Below are positions 48,858 to 58,556 of a stretch of 64,000 nt of DNA, one piece after another. The notes beneath the pieces are model-generated. The model made no database searches, was not told the DNA's origin, and saw only the letters and a list, made by a program, of their open reading frames with translations. A program made the position numbers and the translations under genes. The stretch's first letter is position 1. Each line of letters opens with the position of its first letter. Source of the stretch: Pseudomonas endophytica (GTDB taxonomy: Bacteria; Pseudomonadota; Gammaproteobacteria; Pseudomonadales; Pseudomonadaceae); assembly GCF_001411475.1 (NCBI RefSeq), contig NZ_LLWH01000198.1, positions 1 to 64,000 of the forward strand, written 5' to 3'.

Positions 48858-51212
48858 TTAATACTCATCACCAGGTGTACCTATATTGCCCGGATGCTTT
48901 CCATGTCGAATCAGGGTCGCTAAAGATTTACCTGTGGGATCAAGTTTGAAAACGTCGACACCAATATCCTCCCCATCATTAAAAAGACCATGAACAATGA
49001 TGAGCGGCTCGCTCACTTCCGGATCAGCGGTATAGATACCTGTCTCATAGTCTATTACCCCCGGGCCTTCCAACAATGTCCATTTACCCTTTTTCCTATT
49101 ACCTGTAGCCGACTCTCCATAAAACTCGTAAGTTCCAGGTTTATCACCCACGTCATACTTCATTAAGATCAAACCGCTGGCAAGGCACAATGCAACGACG
49201 GTATTTGTAGAACCATTACTCTCTGATTTAAATTCTATCGTTTCAAGCTTATAGCCTACGGATGGAGCAGGCCTAGGTCCAGGTGAGTAAATCCATACAT
49301 TCATCTCCGTCTCGCTGGCTACTATTTTGCCATCCGTGTCAGTAGGCAATACCGGTTTTAAAGGGGATTTATCATGTGCCATCGCCCGGACTGGAAATTC
49401 AGCATTAAAACTGACTTTGAACATCTCCGGGCTAACCAGTATGGATTGATTACTAACTGTCAACAACGCAAAACATTTGGCCTCCGATTGCTCATGAATT
49501 GCTGTAACTTTTACTTGAAGAAAACCATCCTCTCCTAGTTCAGCGGGTGCGGTATAGAGACCTGTACGCTCATCAATACTGCCAAAGTTGGCGACCAATA
49601 ACCCTTTACTATCAGCCAATGGTTCAACTGCCCATTTGATTTGCGGAGCGCTTGCAGTGGGGGTGATAGTGAATTGATACGTCTGCCCTTTGATAACTTT
49701 AGGCAGGGGATCATCTATTTGAATCGCTGTCAGCTGTGGCCGGATGTTTCCAAACACTACCAAATCACCAGGTGTGTATGCCTCTTTTAAACTAACAACA
49801 TCATGATTTTTGAAGAGTATATTATTCAAGGCGAACGTATTAAAATCGGGCACATGTGCAGCGAAACGTTGCAGCGCATCATCAATTTCTACTTCAATTC
49901 CATTTTCAATATATAATTCGGAAATGTCGTTCCAATAATCAAGGACTGTATACGGCAGTTGGTTCTCTATAAAACCCACCGGGACTAGCAATACACTTCC
50001 TGTAGAATCATCCCCAACACTTAAACTAACCTCCGTATCACCTTCGATCAAAAACTTGCCCTTAAGTTCCTTTTTCCAATTCAGTTCCCCCCAATAAGTG
50101 GCTTGGCCATACTGTATCGAAAATTCTTTATAGCCGTTCCACTCAATCATCAAACTGTCATCAATGATCGAGCACGTGAATCTCGACCTACCATTGAATC
50201 CGGGTGATTCCATAGCCAGATACATAGACGATATGTTAAACGTTAAATCGTCTACTGGGAATTTAATTTCTTTAGGCCCCTTGATTGCTCCATCGATTGC
50301 CTTCAACTGGTAGAACTCTTTATTCCCAAGGGCGATAGGTTCTAGTGTGGATGCGCCAGATATTTCATTCCCCATTTTAGCAAAGCCTTTTTGAATAATT
50401 TTATCCATAAGTGCTTTGTTTCTAATTACAATTGCCGATGTAAAACCCTCCTCGGAAGGTATCATATAGAGTGGTTCCACCGGTACACCGCCAGGGGAGC
50501 TTCCCTCAAGTGCAATAGACACAACCACAGCCCCATCATTGACTGCATCGTCCAACATACGTGTCTCTCTGAGTGCGGGAGGTACTAGCACATCAATTTT
50601 AAAGGACTCCGGCTTCCATATTGAACCCTCTGTATTTACTATTTCACTGATCACTATCCTTTGATGCTCATCACTCAGCTTTTGTATTAAATACGCCTGC
50701 AGCTGACTTCCCACCTGCTCATTTTCATCACCCACCGCACTAAAATTAAATACAAAATCTGAGGAACCTGATATATCTAAATAAACTTTACTTTCCTCTA
50801 CGTCACCAGAAGACACTGGTAATATCGCGACTAATGTAGGCCCCATTAATGGGTTAAGTACATTCTCATATCTAACATCATCACCATGACTACTAATAAT
50901 AGTTCCACTCTTAGCAAACCAGGTAACTCGCAACGTGGGTTTAATATAAACCTCTTGTGAAACAAAAGAAATTAAGGGTTCAGAGAGTACAACATCAACA
51001 AAATCTAGTCTATCCTGCGTACCTCTAAGGTGGGCAGTGTAATTGATCGGGGCATACCACCCACTGTTAGAAAACTGATCAACATAATCCTGGATCAATA
51101 CATGATTAGCCATCTCACGATTATATGACACCACCGCATCCCATTCAGCGGTCACAGAACCTTCTTTCATTTTTTCTAAAATTTTAGACTTTGCATTCGC
51201 TAACGATTTCAT
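48858..51212 (-). CDS. P47/OrfX-like TULIP protein with C-terminal Ig-like domains
   Basis: Encodes 784 residues; GAGGTGG precedes the ATG and there is no signal peptide. Residues about 10-480 read as a complete P47/OrfX-type TULIP fold: AEWDAVVSYNREMANHVLIQ, VVLSEPLISF, DISGSSDFVFNF, WKPESFKIDVLVP, NDGAVVVSIAL, YMIPSEEGFTSAIVIRNKAL, then the second half with FNISSMYL, TYWGELNWKKELKG and LNNILF...YTPGDLVVFGNI at 462-490. Ig-like domains follow at about 490-588 (IKWAVEP...NFGSIDERTGLYTAP) and 590-757 (KGKWTLLEGPGVIDYETGIYTA). It is paralogous to the next gene. TULIP proteins bind lipids; in clostridial orfX clusters they accompany toxins. Role here unknown. Confidence 0.74.
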   Translation of the reverse strand: MKSLANAKSKILEKMKEGSVTAEWDAVVSYNREMANHVLIQDYVDQFSNSGWYAPINYTAHLRGTQDRLDFVDVVLSEPLISFVSQEVYIKPTLRVTWFAKSGTIISSHGDDVRYENVLNPLMGPTLVAILPVSSGDVEESKVYLDISGSSDFVFNFSAVGDENEQVGSQLQAYLIQKLSDEHQRIVISEIVNTEGSIWKPESFKIDVLVPPALRETRMLDDAVNDGAVVVSIALEGSSPGGVPVEPLYMIPSEEGFTSAIVIRNKALMDKIIQKGFAKMGNEISGASTLEPIALGNKEFYQLKAIDGAIKGPKEIKFPVDDLTFNISSMYLAMESPGFNGRSRFTCSIIDDSLMIEWNGYKEFSIQYGQATYWGELNWKKELKGKFLIEGDTEVSLSVGDDSTGSVLLVPVGFIENQLPYTVLDYWNDISELYIENGIEVEIDDALQRFAAHVPDFNTFALNNILFKNHDVVSLKEAYTPGDLVVFGNIRPQLTAIQIDDPLPKVIKGQTYQFTITPTASAPQIKWAVEPLADSKGLLVANFGSIDERTGLYTAPAELGEDGFLQVKVTAIHEQSEAKCFALLTVSNQSILVSPEMFKVSFNAEFPVRAMAHDKSPLKPVLPTDTDGKIVASETEMNVWIYSPGPRPAPSVGYKLETIEFKSESNGSTNTVVALCLASGLILMKYDVGDKPGTYEFYGESATGNRKKGKWTLLEGPGVIDYETGIYTADPEVSEPLIIVHGLFNDGEDIGVDVFKLDPTGKSLATLIRHGKHPGNIGTPGDEY

Positions 51213-51265
51213 ACTACCACCTCGTCAATTAAATCGAATTAAATCCAGCTCAAAAAATCTATCCA

Positions 51266-53068
51266 TTACGCCACAATGTTTAGCTCTATAGGTTCAGTAA
51301 TTATATAGTTTTCCCCACCATCCAAACTGATATGAGACCGCACACTCAATTCGCTAGAGATTGCTAGTGCTTGAACTATATTTGATGATAGTTTAGCTAT
51401 TACATACCCGCCCACAGACTCGCTTTCACTCACTGCCTCACCAACAGCTGAGGTTCCGCGCAAATAATGAGTTTGCCCGTTCGCAGTAGCAAGCACTTTA
51501 ACCAGTTGGCCTTGTAAGAAATACGGCCACTTGCTTTGTGTAAACTCCGCCCCTCCTGCAGCTAACACTGCTGACTTACTTAAATTCACAGAAGTCTTAG
51601 GTTGAGTGCATACAATGGGATTAATGTCTGCAGGCAGTAACTCGCCAATCTTCAGTGTGTAGGCAGGTGATACCAGCGGCACATCGACTCCATCGACTAT
51701 AACTTGATAGTAAAGCGCTAAAGATTTACCGACATTAGGCGCTACCGCACTCATTGGTAGGGCCAATTGGCGCTGACTCGCTCCGTCGCTAGCGCCCAGG
51801 TAGTACCCCAATTGACCTTCTTGATTGCAGCGTACTTGAGTCTTATCAGATGCAAATAACTCAACAATATCCGGTATAAGCACCTTCACGCCATTAACAG
51901 CCAGTCTAGCGCTAATTTCCCCCGAGCCTACACCTTCGTCTGTCGCTTCAGGCACGTTGGGGTAGTCTTCTAGCTTACGCTCCTTATTGATATTCACTTT
52001 AAGTGAGACGCTTGAACCATTCGCACCTACTCTTGAGAACTGATAACTAAAATTGACATCCACGGTGCTATTGCTGTGTAACCATTCATAGTCATAGAAC
52101 ACATTAAAGAATCCGCGATCAACCATCGCTTGATCAACGTTTATAGTGATTATTTTATTTTTGCCAAAGCGTGTCGCAATCGCTGATACTACAATTGAAT
52201 CACCGGCCAGCATGGCCGGGTAATTATCAACTGAAAGTTCCAAACCATTTAAATATTGCCCAGGGTCCAAATAATTAGAAACCCCAGGAATAACAATCGC
52301 CGGAAGCTTATCAGTTGCGGGAGCAGATATTTTCAAAATTTGCATGGGGGATTGCGTCACCGGTCTTCCGCTATTGGCATACGTGACGGTGTAACTAAGC
52401 TCAACTCGGCCATTTCTTATAAATTGTAACCACCCTTTGGTGATAATAAACTCTAGCGCCTGACCTAAGTGTTTATCCTCCAACGTAATTTTAAAATTGC
52501 GTGGTGGCAGCGAAGTACCGTTCTGTTCATAACCAGCCCAAGTGAACATCACCACATCACCTGGCCTCATGTTTTCGTAGGGGGGAATAACGGCGGTATA
52601 ATCTGTGCCCACTTCCGGTATACCGTCTGGATCAAGATGCAGGTCATGCCCTTCTCTCATCTGCACAACCGACATTAGCGGCACCCAACCAGCACGCTTG
52701 CCCACGTAAAAAAAACGGCGTAAAGACTCCTCGCTACGGGTGTTGCCAGAGCCTAGCTCGTAAGAAAAGGAATAAAAGACAGTCCCTTGATCAAGTTTTT
52801 TTAACTCTGCGTTGGAAAATGTAATGGGGAAGCCGTAGGGAGTAAGTTTACTGTTTTCGAAGACTACCTCGGAATCAACGTCATCATAGCCGTCACCTAG
52901 AGCGCCACATCCACGCCAATTGGGATAAATCAACGTTCCATCCGCTAGATTAAGATCCTCAACATCTACAAATGTTTCCAAAGCCAAGCTGCCGAGCGCA
53001 TCTAGGTCAATCGTGTTATCAGCACCCAACCATTGCGGGATCACTGGCATGGGAAGAGGATTACGCAT
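51266..53068 (-). CDS. Multi-module beta-sandwich protein, first gene of the minus-strand run
   Basis: A 600-residue protein with no signal peptide; GGAG lies 8 nt before the ATG. It looks like about five Ig/fibronectin-like modules of 110-130 residues, each opening with a Pro-rich strand and carrying G-D/Q-x-V/L-x-(V/F)-x-(A/W): RPGDVVMFTWAGYEQ, LAGDSIVVSAIATRF, LQGQLVKVLATANGQ; Val/Ile/Ser-rich alternating strands between them (VELSYTVTYANSGRPVTQSP, VDVNFSYQFSRVGANG). Only two cysteines. No enzyme motif. Such architectures are adhesin- or scaffold-like, but without a signal it is cytoplasmic or released by lysis or an unknown route. A related module is seen in the partial gene at the window's right edge. 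Confidence 0.68.
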   Translation of the reverse strand: MRNPLPMPVIPQWLGADNTIDLDALGSLALETFVDVEDLNLADGTLIYPNWRGCGALGDGYDDVDSEVVFENSKLTPYGFPITFSNAELKKLDQGTVFYSFSYELGSGNTRSEESLRRFFYVGKRAGWVPLMSVVQMREGHDLHLDPDGIPEVGTDYTAVIPPYENMRPGDVVMFTWAGYEQNGTSLPPRNFKITLEDKHLGQALEFIITKGWLQFIRNGRVELSYTVTYANSGRPVTQSPMQILKISAPATDKLPAIVIPGVSNYLDPGQYLNGLELSVDNYPAMLAGDSIVVSAIATRFGKNKIITINVDQAMVDRGFFNVFYDYEWLHSNSTVDVNFSYQFSRVGANGSSVSLKVNINKERKLEDYPNVPEATDEGVGSGEISARLAVNGVKVLIPDIVELFASDKTQVRCNQEGQLGYYLGASDGASQRQLALPMSAVAPNVGKSLALYYQVIVDGVDVPLVSPAYTLKIGELLPADINPIVCTQPKTSVNLSKSAVLAAGGAEFTQSKWPYFLQGQLVKVLATANGQTHYLRGTSAVGEAVSESESVGGYVIAKLSSNIVQALAISSELSVRSHISLDGGENYIITEPIELNIVA

Positions 53069-53322
53069 TATTTTTCTCCAATAAATGGCCCAGATAACTC
53101 AAAGTTGAAGCCGCTATGTGAGGCTTGTTGTAGTGCCTTTGTACGCTTTAATAGAGCGCACGAGTACTAGCAGAACTACTAGGTTTCTGATTTTTTTTTT
53201 GGTGCTACGCTAGGTAAAATGCAGCCCGACACCGAGTTACTGCCATAGGCCCTTATTCACATTTATAGGGGGGGGTGGGGTTAAGACTGCGCACTTAAAC
53301 CAATCTTTCAGAGTTTTCTAAT
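53069..53322. promoter_or_regulatory. Divergent control region of the RHS / TULIP-Ig locus
   Basis: 254 bp between oppositely transcribed genes. It holds the CAGAACTACTAG 12-mer (53171-53182), a T10 tract (53191-53200) and a G8-T-G4 tract (53268-53280) 43 bp before the RHS start. No ORF. Confidence 0.5.
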
Positions 53323-56300
53323 ATGGCTACCACACCTCATTCAAATGCGTTCAACTTCTTAAGTTTCCTTCAACATCAAGTTGATCCGCGCACTGGCCAA
53401 TACACTGCGACCATTAGCATCCCGGAAATCAATGCGAATCGGTTGTGTGGCCCGACACTTCCACTGTCACTGACTTTTAACCCATTAAGCAGCCTAAATC
53501 AGGGCTTTGGGCCTGGTTGGTCATGGCAACTGTCACACTATAATATTGGCACCAGTATCCTGACACTCAACACAGGCGAAACATTAAAAGTCATTGATTG
53601 GGACGGCCCTAAAGCTATCTTTCAAGAGCAGAAACTGATCACCTTCAACTTTTATCGTGAGTCGCCCACATCATACCGAGTTGCCCATAACTCAGGGCTC
53701 ACAGAAATACTTGTTCTGCAGAGTTCGCAAGCTATGCCGGTGAAGCAGTATACGCCCCAAGGCCACGACCTGAGCCTGACCTATGACTCATGGGCTAATG
53801 GTTCTAGCGTTGTCGATGTATTAAATTGTGTGTATGACGCTGAGAACCAAGTACTTTTCGAAGTTAATGATATTGGCTCCACAACACTGACACTTAAACT
53901 ATACCCCTATCTTGATGGCTATAATTGTACGTACCTTTGGGATTACGTACCCGGCAGCCTTGAAACGTTTATAACCCTGCCCACTGAAGATAAAGCGCAA
54001 TGGCACTTTAGGTACAAAATGGTCAGAGACTTCATGTGTATTTCTGAGGTTACTACTCCGAATGGCGCTAAAGAAACCATTGTTTATGGTGATGAGGGGC
54101 ATGGCCATCCTGCTGATGTAAACCTTCGTTTACCTAGAGTCACTACTCATACTGTGTCACCCGGGTCAAGCCAACCGGATATTGTCACGCACTACAGCTA
54201 CGTTCTTACAAATGCATCAAACAAACATAATTTTCTTGGCTATCAAGGGCCTGGCATAATCTGGTTCGACAATGGCTTGGATAACCTTTATCAAGTGTTT
54301 GGCGAATACAATTATGGCTCCATTCAAACAATTATGTCGGCGCGCGAACCTGTTATTTCAATTGAACGCACCTACAACCGCTTTCATCTACTGACACAAG
54401 AACTGACTCAACAAAACGATAACGTATCCGTTGTTAACACACTCTATCATCTTAGGCCGGATCGAAATTTTTCTGATCAACCCCGAAATTTTCAAAGCCC
54501 ACGCATCATCAGCAAATTATGGTACTTGAACTCTGACAGTAATACGATGCGTGAAGAATCCGAAAGGCTTGAATTCGACATGCATGGGAATGTAACTTAC
54601 AGGCTTTTCGCAGACGGCATATCGGAAGTCAGCACTTATTATTTAGCCGAAGGCGAAGGTCAACCCACTGACGATCTCTTCTGCCCTGCTCACCCTGAAG
54701 GATTTACCCACTCTCTCAAAACTAAAAAAATAATTCCTGCACCTTCTGATTATGGCAACGCCCCTACATTATTATTTCAATATTGTTATAACACCATTAA
54801 ATCCCTTAATCCGCAAATCCCGGACAGTATAGTACAGGTCTCAGAGAGACGCTTACACGTTACAACTGAACTAGACCCCTTTGGACGGCAAACAGAAATC
54901 TATATACCGTTACAAATGATTGAACTCAGTTACTACGACACACCCGAAAACCTGTTAACTCATGGGCGACTAAACTGCCAAACAACCCACGTGAATCAGC
55001 ACGCCCGTTATATCCATTTCGAATACGCAGAAGGCACTGACGAACAGGGTCAGCCATATTTAGAATCACGACAAACAACCACCAACAATTCCGACGCGAC
55101 ATCACGCCATTGGCTAATGCGGGCGTCTTATCTCTCTGGGCAAACCATATTTTTGTGCGATGAACATGGTGTCGAGTCCGTCTATTTATATGATGCCCTG
55201 GGGCGTAAAACATATGAATGTATAGCGCCTAATACCGAATTCGCAGCCACTCAGAACATTTCATACTCATTGGCAGTGGCCGAAGGATTAGTCACAGAAC
55301 AGATCATTACGAATGCGCAGGGTGTCATGACTCGGCTCTTATTCGATGGTTCGAACCGAGTCATATTCAAAGAACGACTAAACACCAACAGCGCATCACG
55401 ATCCAGTGACTTTCGCAAAACTTATTCAGCTCGCTATGACTGCCTAGGTCATCTGATTGAAGAAACCCACTACGACTGGATTGACGAGTCTAACTCATTA
55501 GACCTCACCACTCTTTTCATCTACGACGACTGGAGTCAACTCATCGGCACAATTGGGCCCGACGGAGTTCAACACTATGAGGTCATGGACCCCATAGGTT
55601 TAAGAAACAGTGATGGTTTAAGAGAGCGTACAGTCACTCAGTGGACCCAAGCACAAAGTATCCCAACTATTAAACAAGGTCTTACACGCAGCCGGTTGTC
55701 TGCAATGAGTAAACCGCTGGCCATTGAGCAGTTTGACGCAGATGAAAATATCGTCGGCCTCTACGAGTATCGTTATGACGGTGCAGGCAATTGTGTGACG
55801 GAAATTGATATGCGTGGGCATGAAACTCACTTCACTTATGATGCCTTGAGTAGACTCACCGCTAACCTATTGCCTGATTTAACCCATGTGCAACATACCT
55901 ATGCAGCTCACACTAATGACACCCTGCTTGCAAAAATTGAAGTAGACACTAACGGCAAATCTCGTGTGGTGCTCGGTACGCTGGTATATGACGGAATAGA
56001 TCGCATCACTGAATCCCTTGTTGGAAGACGTCGCGAAACGCGCGCTTACAAGGATAGCCAGTACCATGTCAGCGAACGCAAAACGCTAAAGAACGTCCCA
56101 ATCAGTTATGAATACAACTTCAACCTTACCGACTCACCGGTCCGCACGACAGCTGAAGAAGACGCGGTATTCGAATACGACAAAACGACGGCTCTTCTCA
56201 CTCGTTCTGCTAACAGCGAAGGTATTCGAGAATATATCTATAACGACGCCTGCCAATTAAAAGAAGAAACGTGGAATGATCGCAGCGGCAACGTCATCCA

Positions 56301-58311
56301 TACCCTACTTACCAGTAGTCTACTTGGGCGGCAGCTCAGCCGTGTTGAAAAAATCAACGACATAACAAGTGCCATTTCTAATACCACCTATCAATATGAC
56401 GATAAAGGCCGTATGAGCCGTATGGTACAAGGTGTACTTGAAGCCAATTTCACTTACGACCCATTTGGACGTTTGCACACCACGACGACTAAAGACACAC
56501 ACGCGACAGAAGAAAGTGTATTACAGACGACGCTGGAATATGACTTTATGGGCCGTGAGGTCAAACGCAGCATGTCACTTAACGATCAACCTTTGCGTAT
56601 CATTACTCAAACCTGGGATATACAAGGGTTACTCGAATCACGGCATCTACAGCTCGATGGAAAAACACTACTGAAAGAAACTTTTGCTTATGATTCTAGA
56701 AATCGCTTAACAGAGTACTACTGCAAGGGCGAATCCTTGCCTAAAGATGACTATGGTCAAGCAATTGTCATGCAAATATTTGACTTCGATGGTTTAGATA
56801 ACATCACTATGTCTTTAACCCTCTTTGATGATGACTCGCAAGATGTTTGCTCATTCAGTTACCATCCTGATGACCCTTGCCAACTAAAATCTGTAAGCCA
56901 CAGCCATCCGCGCTATGTTGCAGATGGTAGAGCATTTTGTGAATTCACTTTTGATGAAGACGGTCATCAGTTGAATGATGAATTTGGCAACCTACTGAAG
57001 TACGATAGCCTCGGTCGATTGCTGTGCGCAGAGGATGAAAGCACAGGTGCCCTTGTTTCGAGTTATCGCTATGACAGCCATAATCAATTAATCGCTTCTC
57101 AACAAACAACTGAAACTGAATGCCTACGTATGTATGAGGGACTGCAACTGGCGGGCACTCTACAGGACAGCATTCACACCCAACTCTTTCGCAACACGGA
57201 TCGGGCATTGGGTCAGCAACGTTCAAACAATGCTGATCAAACATTACTATTTATGACCGATGCCAACAGAAGCGTCATTGCACACTGTCAGCAAGAAACA
57301 ATCACTAGTGCGAATTACAATGCCTATGGTGAGACAGGGGACTGGCCGTTGGACAGTTTGTTAGCATTCAACGGAGAGGCTCGTGAACCTGGCAGTGGTT
57401 GGTACCTGCTGGGTAAAGGGTATCGCGCTTACAACCCTTCGCTTAAGCGTTTTCATAGCCCCGATTCTTATAGCCCGTTTAGTGTAGGCGGGGTTAATCC
57501 CTATGTTTATTGTTTGGGCAACCCCCTTCGATTCCGCGACCCGACCGGGCATTACTCTTATGGGCAGCAATTGGATCCGGGCAACCCTATGTATGCTCGC
57601 ACAGAGCCAATTGCGGGGTTTAACTGGATCGGCATACTTGTTATTGCTGTTAGTACAGCCATTACCGCCGGTGTAACGGTAGCCACTTTTGGTACAGGAA
57701 CAGCTGCTGTAATTTCCCTGATAGCGATATCAGTCGATATTATAACCGCGGGTTTGAGCTTGGGCGCAATGAAAAACAGGGGTAAAGCGAGCGAGACCCT
57801 TGATAATTTAGGTTACCTCGGATTGATCCCGATTTTTCCGGTAGGTACTGCTAAGGCCGCAGCAGGTGCTGCTAGTGAACTAGCCCAAGGAACCCTGGAT
57901 TCGACTTTACAGGGGGCTGCTAGGATAGGCGGGGAAGTTCCAACTACTCCAGTGCCTGCGATCATCGCGGCGAATGAACTTTCAGAAACCATACAGAGTT
58001 CGGTAGAAAGTACGGTAGATTCTGCATTAGATGGAGTAAAGCTTACACATCCATCGTCCGCAGCTTTAAATGTACTCCCCGGACGCAGTGTTGTTTCTGA
58101 CATCATTAATATACCTAGACCTAATAAAACCATCAGGCCTAAAGCCATAGACACACCGCCTTCTCAATCGACCGCGCCGAGTAAACGACCTCGCATCAAA
58201 AAAAAGCGCCGGGTTATAATTGCTACAGCTGCTAGAGAGTGGCCCAAACCTGAAGATTTCGTCCCAGTTATTACAACTCAGTCCGGCATAAGAAGCATGC
58301 CTGATTATTAG
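53323..58311 (+). CDS. Full-length RHS-repeat protein with variable C-terminal domain
   Basis: A 1662-residue protein without signal peptide. The N-terminal region (HSNAFNFLSFLQHQVDPRTG, GFGPGWSWQLSHYN) and YD-repeat shell (YEYRYDGAGN, YDALSRLTANLLPD, YNAYGETGDWPL) lead to the conserved RHS core ending LKRFHSPDSYSPFSVGGVN, PYVYCLGNPLRFRDPTG at about residue 1409. The last 253 residues are the variable tip: a 45-residue hydrophobic stretch (about 1425-1475, IGILVIAVSTAITAGV...), a serine/alanine-rich middle and a basic tail (KRPRIKKKRR, about 1627-1637). RHS proteins form a shell that encloses and releases the C-terminal toxin. I recognise no toxin fold. No immunity-type gene follows. Confidence 0.88.
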   Translation: MATTPHSNAFNFLSFLQHQVDPRTGQYTATISIPEINANRLCGPTLPLSLTFNPLSSLNQGFGPGWSWQLSHYNIGTSILTLNTGETLKVIDWDGPKAIFQEQKLITFNFYRESPTSYRVAHNSGLTEILVLQSSQAMPVKQYTPQGHDLSLTYDSWANGSSVVDVLNCVYDAENQVLFEVNDIGSTTLTLKLYPYLDGYNCTYLWDYVPGSLETFITLPTEDKAQWHFRYKMVRDFMCISEVTTPNGAKETIVYGDEGHGHPADVNLRLPRVTTHTVSPGSSQPDIVTHYSYVLTNASNKHNFLGYQGPGIIWFDNGLDNLYQVFGEYNYGSIQTIMSAREPVISIERTYNRFHLLTQELTQQNDNVSVVNTLYHLRPDRNFSDQPRNFQSPRIISKLWYLNSDSNTMREESERLEFDMHGNVTYRLFADGISEVSTYYLAEGEGQPTDDLFCPAHPEGFTHSLKTKKIIPAPSDYGNAPTLLFQYCYNTIKSLNPQIPDSIVQVSERRLHVTTELDPFGRQTEIYIPLQMIELSYYDTPENLLTHGRLNCQTTHVNQHARYIHFEYAEGTDEQGQPYLESRQTTTNNSDATSRHWLMRASYLSGQTIFLCDEHGVESVYLYDALGRKTYECIAPNTEFAATQNISYSLAVAEGLVTEQIITNAQGVMTRLLFDGSNRVIFKERLNTNSASRSSDFRKTYSARYDCLGHLIEETHYDWIDESNSLDLTTLFIYDDWSQLIGTIGPDGVQHYEVMDPIGLRNSDGLRERTVTQWTQAQSIPTIKQGLTRSRLSAMSKPLAIEQFDADENIVGLYEYRYDGAGNCVTEIDMRGHETHFTYDALSRLTANLLPDLTHVQHTYAAHTNDTLLAKIEVDTNGKSRVVLGTLVYDGIDRITESLVGRRRETRAYKDSQYHVSERKTLKNVPISYEYNFNLTDSPVRTTAEEDAVFEYDKTTALLTRSANSEGIREYIYNDACQLKEETWNDRSGNVIHTLLTSSLLGRQLSRVEKINDITSAISNTTYQYDDKGRMSRMVQGVLEANFTYDPFGRLHTTTTKDTHATEESVLQTTLEYDFMGREVKRSMSLNDQPLRIITQTWDIQGLLESRHLQLDGKTLLKETFAYDSRNRLTEYYCKGESLPKDDYGQAIVMQIFDFDGLDNITMSLTLFDDDSQDVCSFSYHPDDPCQLKSVSHSHPRYVADGRAFCEFTFDEDGHQLNDEFGNLLKYDSLGRLLCAEDESTGALVSSYRYDSHNQLIASQQTTETECLRMYEGLQLAGTLQDSIHTQLFRNTDRALGQQRSNNADQTLLFMTDANRSVIAHCQQETITSANYNAYGETGDWPLDSLLAFNGEAREPGSGWYLLGKGYRAYNPSLKRFHSPDSYSPFSVGGVNPYVYCLGNPLRFRDPTGHYSYGQQLDPGNPMYARTEPIAGFNWIGILVIAVSTAITAGVTVATFGTGTAAVISLIAISVDIITAGLSLGAMKNRGKASETLDNLGYLGLIPIFPVGTAKAAAGAASELAQGTLDSTLQGAARIGGEVPTTPVPAIIAANELSETIQSSVESTVDSALDGVKLTHPSSAALNVLPGRSVVSDIINIPRPNKTIRPKAIDTPPSQSTAPSKRPRIKKKRRVIIATAAREWPKPEDFVPVITTQSGIRSMPDY

Positions 58312-58332
58312 ATATTACATAACTCCTCTACA

Positions 58333-58361
58333 CCCACTGCACGCTAACAAAGTGCAGTGGG
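58333..58361 (+). terminator. Hairpin after the RHS gene
   Basis: CCCACTGCAC pairs perfectly with GTGCAGTGGG over a 9-nt loop, 22 bp past the stop; no T-run, so termination is likely but not certain. Confidence 0.6.
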
Positions 58362-58413
58362 AAACACTTGAATTCAATTAAATTTATTACTTAATACTTC
58401 GCAATCTTAAAAA

Positions 58414-58429
58414 ATGAGAGTTCTCTCAT
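58414..58429. promoter_or_regulatory. Palindrome upstream of fimbrial operon
   Basis: ATGAGAG-TT-CTCTCAT is a perfect 7-bp dyad 128 bp before the pilin start, a possible regulator site. The 48-codon frame starting at its ATG has no ribosome site and is probably chance. Confidence 0.3.
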
Positions 58430-58556
58430 ATATACCAGCGTCTCACTTGCTTAGACTCGCCCCTCCCGAGACATGCTCATTGAGCACTCCTATGTTCGTC
58501 CAGGCTTTGTTTCGGGTTGTTCGCCTTGGACCCACTCAAGAAGACCCTTTACTCAT

